Below are positions 1 through 7,579 of a DNA stretch of 64,000 nt, piece by piece. A program made the position numbers and the translations under genes. Origin of the DNA: an uncultured Clostridia bacterium (GTDB lineage Bacteria; Bacillota; Clostridia; Saccharofermentanales; Saccharofermentanaceae); assembly GCA_947167045.1 (NCBI GenBank), contig CAMVGO010000006.1, positions 1 through 64,000 on the forward strand, given 5' to 3'. The stretch's first letter is position 1; the number at the start of each line of letters is the position of its first letter. Under the pieces are notes generated by a model, which saw nothing but the letters and a program-made list of their open reading frames with translations, searched no databases and was not told where the DNA came from.

Positions 1-125
1 AGCACTGCGAATGCAATAAAACAAAGCATTTGCAAATGGTTTCCAGATAAAAGCGCTCGATCTTGGAGAATGATATATAATGTCTTCTGATAAATAACCG
101 AAAAAGGAGTTCCATCTGATCCGTC

Positions 126-521
126 ATGAAGACCATAAATGTAGTGGCAGCCGTTATAAAAAACGGAGATAAGATCTTCGCGACGCAGCGCGGTTACGGC
201 GATCAGAAGGACGGATGGGAATTTCCGGGCGGCAAGATCGAAGAAGGGGAGACTCCTAAAGAAGCTCTTGCCAGAGAGATAATGGAAGAACTGGAAGCCG
301 GCATTACCGTGGGTGATCACCTGGTTACCGTTGAACACGATTATCCGGCTTTCCACCTCCATATGCAGTGCTTTTGGGCAACACTTAATGAAGGGGCACA
401 TCTGAAACTCCTGGAGCACGAAGCTTCCAAATGGCTTTCCTTTGATGAATTGGACAGCGTTGACTGGCTGCCTGCTGACATAAAGGTAGTTAATGCGTTA
501 AAAGAGAGTCTTGGCGGGTAA
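126..521 (+). CDS. NUDIX hydrolase, MutT/8-oxo-dGTP diphosphatase-like
   Basis: NUDIX box GGKIEEGETPKEALAREIMEELEA; W.FPGGK motif. Confidence 0.9.
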   Translation: MKTINVVAAVIKNGDKIFATQRGYGDQKDGWEFPGGKIEEGETPKEALAREIMEELEAGITVGDHLVTVEHDYPAFHLHMQCFWATLNEGAHLKLLEHEASKWLSFDELDSVDWLPADIKVVNALKESLGG

Positions 522-1114
522 TGGAACTCATGGTCACAAGGCTCAGGTACGGTAATACAAACACTTTTCTTATCAGAGGCACATTTGGAAATCTGCTGGT
601 AGATACTGATTACGCGGGGACCCTGCAGGCTTTTTACAAAGCATTAAAGAGCGAAGGCCTGAAGGTAAAAGACATTACATATGTCATTGCAACGCATTAC
701 CATCCCGATCACTGCGGGATCATAGGTGATCTGACAGAGCAGGGAATAAAGCTGGTTATTTTGGATACGCAGGTGCAGTCTGTCCACTTTTCTGATGCGA
801 TCTTCGACAGAGAACCGCGTCTTGAGTATAAGAAGATAGACGAGTGTAAAGCTGAGATACTTCATTTCGGTGATTCGCGCGGCTTTTTAAGGGAACTCGG
901 TATCGACGGGGAGATAATACCCACACCGAGCCACAGCGCTGACAGTGTATCTGTGATCCTGGACGACGGGACATGCATAGTGGGTGATCTTGAACCATAT
1001 GAATACCTGGATGCTTATGAGGATAATCCGACGCTTAAAGGTGACTGGGACAATATCCTCAAACGTGATCCGAAAAGAATTTTGTATGCGCATGCAAATG
1101 AGAAGGAGTTGTGA
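521..1114 (+). CDS. MBL-fold metallo-hydrolase
   Basis: ATHYHPDHCG metal-binding motif; overlaps stop of preceding ORF. Confidence 0.88.
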   Translation: MELMVTRLRYGNTNTFLIRGTFGNLLVDTDYAGTLQAFYKALKSEGLKVKDITYVIATHYHPDHCGIIGDLTEQGIKLVILDTQVQSVHFSDAIFDREPRLEYKKIDECKAEILHFGDSRGFLRELGIDGEIIPTPSHSADSVSVILDDGTCIVGDLEPYEYLDAYEDNPTLKGDWDNILKRDPKRILYAHANEKEL

Positions 1115-1182
1115 TCCTTCTCATTTTTTCTGTATTTTATTTCTTAACTATGTGTAACGGGTATTAGCGTGAAGAATGCCGG

Positions 1183-1734
1183 TCATTTAAGGGCGGCGCC
1201 GTCACTGAATGCGTTGCCGACTTTCTCACCCAATCCGATATATGCGTTGTTGCACGGATCGAATGTTATTGGCTTCAACTTTTTGGGGTCGATCTTTCCG
1301 TCCGTGACAACGCTCTCGTCTGCTGATACGTTTACGATCTCTCCGATGAGGATGCCGTTCTCGAAGCTCTTGACCCTGCACTCGAGAGCCATGGGAAGTT
1401 CGTCGATCAGGGGAGCGTTTACAAAAGCGCTCTTTGTGGCATGGAATCCCGCTCTTGCGAACTTGTCAGGAGTGTTATCCGCCGATACCATGCCGACGTA
1501 ATCACAGGCGGTGACCTGGTCTTCGGTGCCCATGCTGACGGTGAAGGCTCCGGTTACAGCGAAGTTCTTTGTCGTTTTATGCTCGGACATGCTGATGGTG
1601 ATCTCTTTGAAATCGGTGGTGATGCCCCATGCCGCATTCATGGCATTGGGAACGCCGTTCTCGTCGTACGTGCCGACGATCAGGACCGGCTGGGGAAACA
1701 TAATGGGATGTGCTCCGAAATCGATTCTGCTCAT
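1183..1734 (-). CDS. Flavin reductase family protein (FMN-binding split barrel)
   Basis: HPIMFPQPVLIVGTYDENGVPNAMNAAWG N-terminus typical of the flavin reductase-like family. Confidence 0.85.
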   Translation of the reverse strand: MSRIDFGAHPIMFPQPVLIVGTYDENGVPNAMNAAWGITTDFKEITISMSEHKTTKNFAVTGAFTVSMGTEDQVTACDYVGMVSADNTPDKFARAGFHATKSAFVNAPLIDELPMALECRVKSFENGILIGEIVNVSADESVVTDGKIDPKKLKPITFDPCNNAYIGLGEKVGNAFSDGAALK

Positions 1735-1840
1735 GGTGTCTGTCCTCCGTTTGTTTCTTTTTCTAAATCATACCAAAGTTCTTGAAAATTTTTTCGAAAA
1801 ATCCCGTTTACATATCCCGGAAACGTTCCATAAAGGATAA

Positions 1841-1870
1841 CAGCGGCAGGAATTATAAGCCGCTGGTTTT
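1841..1870 (+). terminator. Rho-independent terminator-like hairpin
   Basis: CAGCGGC-N11-GCCGCTG followed by GTTTT. Confidence 0.5.
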
Positions 1871-1995
1871 GCGTAGTGTCTGGGCGGCCCTTTGCCCCCC
1901 CTTAAGGGTCGCCCTCCTCCTTAATGAAATTGCATGAAACTGCAACAAGAATAAATAACGATTGAATATTCGTAGTAAAATCAGTCCCTATAAAC

Positions 1996-2067
1996 GTACT
2001 CTTAAAAGAAAATGCAATTTAATTGCAAAAAACTCTTTACAAACGGGAAGCGGATTTGTTATCATTC
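1996..2067 (+). promoter_or_regulatory. Promoter/operator P1 of the shared family
   Basis: GTACTCTTAA-N7-TGCAA-N5-TTGCA-N8-TTTACA-N18-TATCAT(TC). Confidence 0.6.
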
Positions 2068-2116
2068 CCTTACAAATAAAATGTACGGCGCATAATTGGC
2101 AATGGAGGGTGATACC

Positions 2117-2374
2117 ATGCTGAAGAACAACAGAATAGTCCGTTTTACGCTTACCGATGACAATACCCGCGTATGCCTTTCCGATCTTGCGACCGGTGAG
2201 GTCATAGACGTGTTGTCCGTACCGGAAGGCATGACGGATCCGGAAATGATCACGGAGTTTATCGCGCTTCCTGCGGCTGCCGAAGAGATGAATATCTCCT
2301 GCCTCAGATACAGATATATATATCTTCCTGTTATAAACGGGTTCGATCCTGACGAGGGAGGAAGCGCAGCATAA
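2117..2374 (+). CDS. Small hypothetical protein (85 aa)
   Basis: ORF with GGAGGGTGAT SD upstream of ATG 2117; no recognised family. Confidence 0.7.
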   Translation: MLKNNRIVRFTLTDDNTRVCLSDLATGEVIDVLSVPEGMTDPEMITEFIALPAAAEEMNISCLRYRYIYLPVINGFDPDEGGSAA

Positions 2375-2467
2375 AAATATTCTGCGGAAAGTTGTTTACA
2401 TAATCAAAAATTGTCTCATAAACATTATTAGTCGGATTTACGAATTGGAATAAGGGAGGTAAATACC

Positions 2468-3247
2468 ATGGCTAAAGAGAGAGTTTTAACACGCGAGGAA
2501 GAGTACGACCTTTTCAGGAGATACCGTGAAGAGGGAGACCTTGAAGCCCGCGACGAGATCGTAAGGTGCAACCTTAACCTGGTAATTTCCAGAGTACGTG
2601 AGTACAAAAGAGACGGTGTCGAATTTGATGACATGGTAAGCGAGGGCAACCTTGGTCTTCTCAGAGCGATCGAGAAGTTTGATTACATCAAGGGCTACAA
2701 GTTCTCAACTTATGCCATCTGGTGGATCAATCAGAACATAAGCAGATACATCAAGAATAACAGCCGCACCATAAGAGTGCCGGTCCATGCTCAGGAGAAG
2801 CTGGGCAAGATCCTCAGATGCCAGGCTGACTTTATTGATGAATACGGCATGGAGCCTACTTATGAAGAACTTGGCGAGAGACTTGGCATGAAGGCCAAGG
2901 AGGTTGAGTTCTACCTCACGGCAAGTGAGAGGACGAGTTCTCTCCAGGAAAAGATCGGCGATGATGACGCCGAGATGATGGATTTCATCGCCAGCGATGA
3001 GCCCACTCCCCAGGAGGTCATGGAAGAAGAGGAACGTGACTTCCTTCTCCACAAGGCTATGGAGACATGCCTCACGGAGCGTGAGAAGTTCATCATCGAG
3101 AGGAGATTCGGCATCAACTGCGACAGAAAATACACTCTCGACGAAGTAGGCAACATGGTTCACGTAACCAGGGAGAGAGTCCGCCAGCTCGAGCTGCAGG
3201 CACTTAAGAAGCTGAGACTCGGTCTCGGAGGATACGTAGCCGCATGA
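2468..3247 (+). CDS. Sigma-70 family RNA polymerase sigma factor (regions 2-4, no region 1.1)
   Basis: DDMVSEGNLGLLRAIEKFDYIKGYKFSTYAIWWINQNI (region 2); TLDEVGNMVHVTRERVRQLELQALKKLR (region 4). Confidence 0.95.
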   Translation: MAKERVLTREEEYDLFRRYREEGDLEARDEIVRCNLNLVISRVREYKRDGVEFDDMVSEGNLGLLRAIEKFDYIKGYKFSTYAIWWINQNISRYIKNNSRTIRVPVHAQEKLGKILRCQADFIDEYGMEPTYEELGERLGMKAKEVEFYLTASERTSSLQEKIGDDDAEMMDFIASDEPTPQEVMEEEERDFLLHKAMETCLTEREKFIIERRFGINCDRKYTLDEVGNMVHVTRERVRQLELQALKKLRLGLGGYVAA

Positions 3248-3251
3248 GCCG

Positions 3252-3287
3252 TGCCGGTCACCCTCCGGACCGGCATTAATACTTTTT
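3252..3287 (+). terminator. Rho-independent terminator
   Basis: TGCCGGTC-N8-GACCGGCA then T-rich TAATACTTTTT. Confidence 0.65.
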
Positions 3288-3338
3288 GCAATCAGATTTC
3301 ATAAGAGTTTAAATCGGTTCTGCAATCTGATATCATTC
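3287..3338 (+). promoter_or_regulatory. Promoter/operator P2 of the shared family
   Basis: TGCAA-N5-TTTCA ... TTTAAA-N17-TATCAT(TC). Confidence 0.5.
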
Positions 3339-3384
3339 AGTTACATTCAGGACCATTCGAGTCTGACAGATAAAGGATACCTTG

Positions 3385-4434
3385 ATGGCCGTTAATACAA
3401 AGATCTATACATTCGAGAAAAACGATGAGCGGGCAGGATACGTACTGACCGTAGAAAAGAACGGTGTCAGATACGAGACGGTCTATGTCGAGATGCGAGC
3501 CCCGAACAAGAATGTGTTAAAGAGGATGGTCGAGGCTGCCAAGGGACCGGCCAGAACGCTGACTCAGTTCGCAAAGGACTGCAGCGATATTTCGAAATGT
3601 CCCCAAAATACGAAGAAGATAAATACTCCCGCTTTTGCCAGAGTCCTTGCCGGAAACGATGTTGTCAGGCCACTCAAGGAAGAGATCATTCAGGCGCTTC
3701 TTAATAACGCGGCCGACAGAAAGATCGTCAATCCGGATGATCTTCTGCGTGCAAACGGATATGAATTGAGATCAGTTGCCGAGCGTGAGAAGAATGCCTC
3801 GATGTCGCTCGAGAGCACCAGGGAGTTCATTGCCCTGAAATCACGTGCGGATGCCGACATCAGGAGAAGATTGTCGGCTATCGGGAACACTACATGGATA
3901 TCTGTTCCGGATTTCAGTTCTGCAAAGGATTCGGACCGTCCGCATAATGACAGATTCTTTTTCAGCGACAGGTTCGGCGTCATAGAACCTTATGACCTGA
4001 ATACCGTTTTCATGGATACAGGAACGAATATCCCGGTTTACTGGGGCTTTTGCATAGATTCAACGGCTCCCTCCGTAAGAGTTGACAAGGCCGGAGCCGT
4101 TAAGAAGTTTCGTGAGATCCTGTTGGAGGACATAATCCATCCGGAGGAGATGAACGATCTTAAGATAAGTTTCGTCTATCAGAACAGGAATCTGTATAAT
4201 GCCGCAGTCAGCGAATTATCCAATATCAAAGTAAGCAACTACATCTCGGTGGTGCTCATTCAAAAAGGCGAGATCGCGGCCGAGTTCACGCTCGGAAGAA
4301 GAGACGGAAAGAAGCAGAGCTGTCTGCTCGGAGAGGCATGTGAACATTTCGAAGGCGACGGCCCGGAAGAGGCAATAAAGATAATGAACTACGGCCATAT
4401 AGAGCGAATGGATGTTCCGCTCTTCGGGTATTGA
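3385..4434 (+). CDS. XRE-like HTH protein with uncharacterised C-terminal domain (paralog 1)
   Basis: LTQFAKDCSDI..NTPAFARVLAGNDVVRPL..NPDDLLRANGY resembles Cro/CI-type HTH; same layout as next ORF. Confidence 0.6.
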   Translation: MAVNTKIYTFEKNDERAGYVLTVEKNGVRYETVYVEMRAPNKNVLKRMVEAAKGPARTLTQFAKDCSDISKCPQNTKKINTPAFARVLAGNDVVRPLKEEIIQALLNNAADRKIVNPDDLLRANGYELRSVAEREKNASMSLESTREFIALKSRADADIRRRLSAIGNTTWISVPDFSSAKDSDRPHNDRFFFSDRFGVIEPYDLNTVFMDTGTNIPVYWGFCIDSTAPSVRVDKAGAVKKFREILLEDIIHPEEMNDLKISFVYQNRNLYNAAVSELSNIKVSNYISVVLIQKGEIAAEFTLGRRDGKKQSCLLGEACEHFEGDGPEEAIKIMNYGHIERMDVPLFGY

Positions 4435-4458
4435 GAGTTTGCGTAAGGGGCAGTGAAG

Positions 4459-5610
4459 ATGAACAACGACAGTTCCATATATACGGTGAAGAAAGATCTT
4501 AATACCCACGAGTACATCCTGACGGTAAGTAACGGCAAGGATAAGGTGCAGACCATATTCGTGGAAGCTTATACACCCGACAAGACCAAGCTAAAAGAGT
4601 TGCTGGTCTTTGCAAGAGGCAACAAGCGGACGATGGCACAGTTTGCAAAGGACTGCAGCGACAAGAACAAGTGCAGGGAAAACAAGACTCAGATCAATCC
4701 GCCCGTATTGTCGAGGATAATGCAGGAAAATGACATCAAGAGACCGCTCAAGGCGGGACTCATCCAGGCTATGCTCAACAATGCCGATGACAAGACTCTT
4801 GTTACTCCGGCTAACCTCATGAGGGCTAACGGACTTATCGAGAAAAAGCTTCCGAATGAAGATGATTTGTCTTTCAACAATTATATGGAACCTGCTATGA
4901 CACAGGACTGTGAGATAAAGCCATTTTCAGACCGTTACAACCAGGTGGATGAAGAACGTGCGATCGAAGACATCGAGACGGAACTTGCTTCCAAAGGATT
5001 CAAGTTCCTGAGTTTTCCGAATGCCGGATCAGACTCGTTCACTGTTGAAGACGGTAAGATAAAAGACAATACCCCGAACAGATATGATCTCGATATGGAT
5101 CTGGACTATGTTGCCTCGGTAGAGGACAAGAAGGGAAAGAAGTTCATCTGGGGTTTTGTTTTCGACGGAAATGAGCCGGAAGACATAGGAAGCGGAGAAC
5201 TCATATACGAGGAATTGTATTATGAGGGTTACTACCGTGATATGGATGAACCGGAATTCGGGATGGCGGATGACGTCATCGAGAAGAACAGCAAGATCCT
5301 TTTGAGGGTTCTTCTCGATCCTTCATCCATGAAGGGCATCAACATAAGCTTCGTCTGCCAGAACCGCATCTGGTATAACTGGGCTGTCGAATCGCTTCAT
5401 GATGTAACGGTTGATAATTACATATCGGTAATACTCATCCAGGGAAGGAAGATCGTTTCGGAATACACACTCGGGAATAAAAACGGCAAGCACCCTAAAT
5501 GTCTTTTGGGAGAGTTCCGCATTTACGACGGGGAAGACAGGTACGAGCGTGACGCCGATCTGGTCGACGGAAAGCTCGAATATTATTTGCTGCCGCCTTC
5601 AGGCTATTGA
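4459..5610 (+). CDS. XRE-like HTH protein with uncharacterised C-terminal domain (paralog 2)
   Basis: MAQFAKDCSDKNKCRENKTQINPPVLSRIMQENDIKRPL..LMRANG; shared C-term ISFV.QNR..YN.AV..L..V.V.NYISV.LIQ. Confidence 0.6.
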   Translation: MNNDSSIYTVKKDLNTHEYILTVSNGKDKVQTIFVEAYTPDKTKLKELLVFARGNKRTMAQFAKDCSDKNKCRENKTQINPPVLSRIMQENDIKRPLKAGLIQAMLNNADDKTLVTPANLMRANGLIEKKLPNEDDLSFNNYMEPAMTQDCEIKPFSDRYNQVDEERAIEDIETELASKGFKFLSFPNAGSDSFTVEDGKIKDNTPNRYDLDMDLDYVASVEDKKGKKFIWGFVFDGNEPEDIGSGELIYEELYYEGYYRDMDEPEFGMADDVIEKNSKILLRVLLDPSSMKGINISFVCQNRIWYNWAVESLHDVTVDNYISVILIQGRKIVSEYTLGNKNGKHPKCLLGEFRIYDGEDRYERDADLVDGKLEYYLLPPSGY

Positions 5611-5634
5611 TCGAAAAATAATTCCAGAAAATCC

Positions 5635-5663
5635 TTGACAAAGCATTCCCATCAGAGTATATT
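5635..5663 (+). promoter_or_regulatory. Sigma-A type promoter
   Basis: TTGACA-N17-TATATT. Confidence 0.7.
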
Positions 5664-5669
5664 TTAATG

Positions 5670-5905
5670 TTACACGGTGGCATAATTTGTGCCACGGGTC
5701 ATTATAAAATCTATTTTGTTTTCGGAGCCGGTAACTCCGATCAGGTAAGTGTTTAAGCCGTGTGAGACATCACACAAAGTATTACAAGTTTTTAACTTTG
5801 ACCGACCAAAACAAGACAACAGCAAGCAACAGTAAGGCATCTGCAGCAAAATAGCGCAGATTGTGCCGTCAGCCCCTGCGGAGGACGGGTATAGTACCAT
5901 TAAAT
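5670..5905 (+). ncRNA. Candidate structured leader/noncoding RNA (unassigned)
   Basis: Starts just after TTGACA-N17-TATATT; five local stem-loops (GTGGCA/TGCCAC, CGGAG/CTCCG, GTGTGA/TCACAC, ATCTGC/GCAGAT, CCGTC/GACGG); no plausible + strand ORF. Confidence 0.35.
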
Positions 5906-5977
5906 GTACTCTTAATATTTTTTGCAAGATAATTGCAGAAAATCGTTTGAAAGGGAGCGCATGCGGTGCTATCATTC
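5906..5977 (+). promoter_or_regulatory. Promoter/operator P3 of the shared family
   Basis: GTACTCTTAA-N7-TGCAA-N5-TTGCA-N8-TTTGAA-N18-TATCAT(TC); every spacing identical to P1. Confidence 0.6.
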
Positions 5978-6105
5978 AGCAACGGTAAATATAAATGCGG
6001 AATAAGGGATAGATAAAGCGTTTACAGATTACCGTTTCGTCACATAAAAGTATACAGCAATAGATGTCGTTATTTTAAGATTCCGGAATAAGGGAGAGAT
6101 CATCA

Positions 6106-6894
6106 GTGACTTACAAGGATTTTGACTTGCAGGAGCAGGAGAGGTTGATGCGCCTCACTAACCACTTGGGTGGTGATTTCAAGGCCTGGTTTGACCAGAC
6201 TGACGTGCAGATAAGGTCTGCTATCAGGAAGTATGTTTCCTTTAAGAGCACAACTTTCGATCATGAGGATCTGGTCCAGCAGGGATGGCTTATCCTTCTT
6301 GAGTGCATTGTCACATACGATGCATCCAAGGGTGCTTCATTCAAGACTTTTCTTGACCGTACCCTTGAGCGCGAGATCCCTAAATTTGTTGACGGCGCTA
6401 ACGCGAAGGTCGTTGTTAACCCGCGTGTCAACATCCGCAAGATGAAGGTCAAGAAAATGGAACGCGAGTTCCGCAGCAAGCATGGTGTCGACCCCACTGT
6501 CGATCAGCTTGCAGAGATCTGCGGCTTCAGTGTCAAGCAGGTCAGAGAGGCACTTTATGCCTATGACGTGTCAACAAACATGTTGTCACTGAACAACACC
6601 GGAGACGAATCTGACGGAGAGTACCTTGACTCGTTCCAGAGTGAGATCACCGGTTTTGAGGCCATCGAGAGGGCCTATACAAGGGAGATAGTTGCAAATG
6701 CTATCGAAGAAGCCCTGACAAGCACAGAGAGACTTGCCGTCAAGATCATGTTCGGTTTTTTTGACGGCAAGGAACACACCAACCAGGAAGTTGCTGACAT
6801 CATGGGTCTTAACAGCAGGCAGCATGCAAACCAGATCATCGGCCGTGCCCTCAAAAAGTTGAGGGACGCCGTTGACAACCCGCGTGCAGCGTAA
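6106..6894 (+). CDS. Sigma-70 family RNA polymerase sigma factor
   Basis: FDHEDLVQQGWLILLECIVTYDASKGASFKTFL (region 2-like); TNQEVADIMGLNSRQHANQIIGRALKKLR (region 4-like); GTG start with GGGAG SD. Confidence 0.85.
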   Translation: MTYKDFDLQEQERLMRLTNHLGGDFKAWFDQTDVQIRSAIRKYVSFKSTTFDHEDLVQQGWLILLECIVTYDASKGASFKTFLDRTLEREIPKFVDGANAKVVVNPRVNIRKMKVKKMEREFRSKHGVDPTVDQLAEICGFSVKQVREALYAYDVSTNMLSLNNTGDESDGEYLDSFQSEITGFEAIERAYTREIVANAIEEALTSTERLAVKIMFGFFDGKEHTNQEVADIMGLNSRQHANQIIGRALKKLRDAVDNPRAA

Positions 6895-6968
6895 CATACA
6901 GATATTCAGAAGAGCTTTTCAATATTTCAGATTCAACTTGATAAACGGAAAAAGGGAGGTTGGTAATT

Positions 6969-7565
6969 ATGCTGATACCAACAGTTATTGAACAGACCGG
7001 AAAAGGCGAGAGAGCATACGACATCTACTCCAGACTGCTGAAGGAGAGGATAGTCTTCATAGGCGGCGAGATCAACGATCAGGTTGCAAGCTCGGTGATA
7101 GCACAGCTCCTGTATCTTGAGTCGGAGGCACCCGATAAGGACATTTATCTTTACATCAACAGCCCCGGAGGATCCGTGACGGCGGGCATGGCGATCTACG
7201 ATACCATGCAGTACATCACATGCGACGTGTCGACGATATGCGTCGGAATGGCTGCGAGCATGGGTGCATTCCTCCTGGCAGGCGGAGCAAAGGGAAAGAG
7301 ATGCGCTCTTCCTAATGCGGAAGTCATGATACACCAGCCGATAGGAAGCACCGGCGGTCAGGCTACCGATATAAGCATCGCCGCGGAGCATATCTTAAGA
7401 ACGAAGCAGAGGCTGAATGAGATCCTGGCTGCAAACTGCGGCAAGGATATCGGACAGATCGGTGCGGATGTCGAGAGAGACAACTGGAAGACCGCACAGG
7501 AAGCCTGTGAGTACGGACTGATCGACCGCGTAGTAACTAACAAGAACATCAAGAGCGACGAATAA
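6969..7565 (+). CDS. clpP: ATP-dependent Clp protease proteolytic subunit
   Basis: Catalytic Ser in [11 protein letters not shown], His in VMIHQPIG, Asp in [17 protein letters not shown]. Confidence 0.95.
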   Translation: MLIPTVIEQTGKGERAYDIYSRLLKERIVFIGGEINDQVASSVIAQLLYLESEAPDKDIYLYINSPGGSVTAGMAIYDTMQYITCDVSTICVGMAASMGAFLLAGGAKGKRCALPNAEVMIHQPIGSTGGQATDISIAAEHILRTKQRLNEILAANCGKDIGQIGADVERDNWKTAQEACEYGLIDRVVTNKNIKSDE

Positions 7566-7579
7566 GGGAGATTCACATC

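Noticed and set aside
1882-1914. GGGCGGCCCTT...AAGGGTCGCCC as a terminator
   Set aside because: Strong stem but no U-tract on either strand; left as an unassigned hairpin.
5670-5975. 101-aa minus-strand ORF
   Set aside because: Lies over the structured leader; unconvincing composition and no SD.
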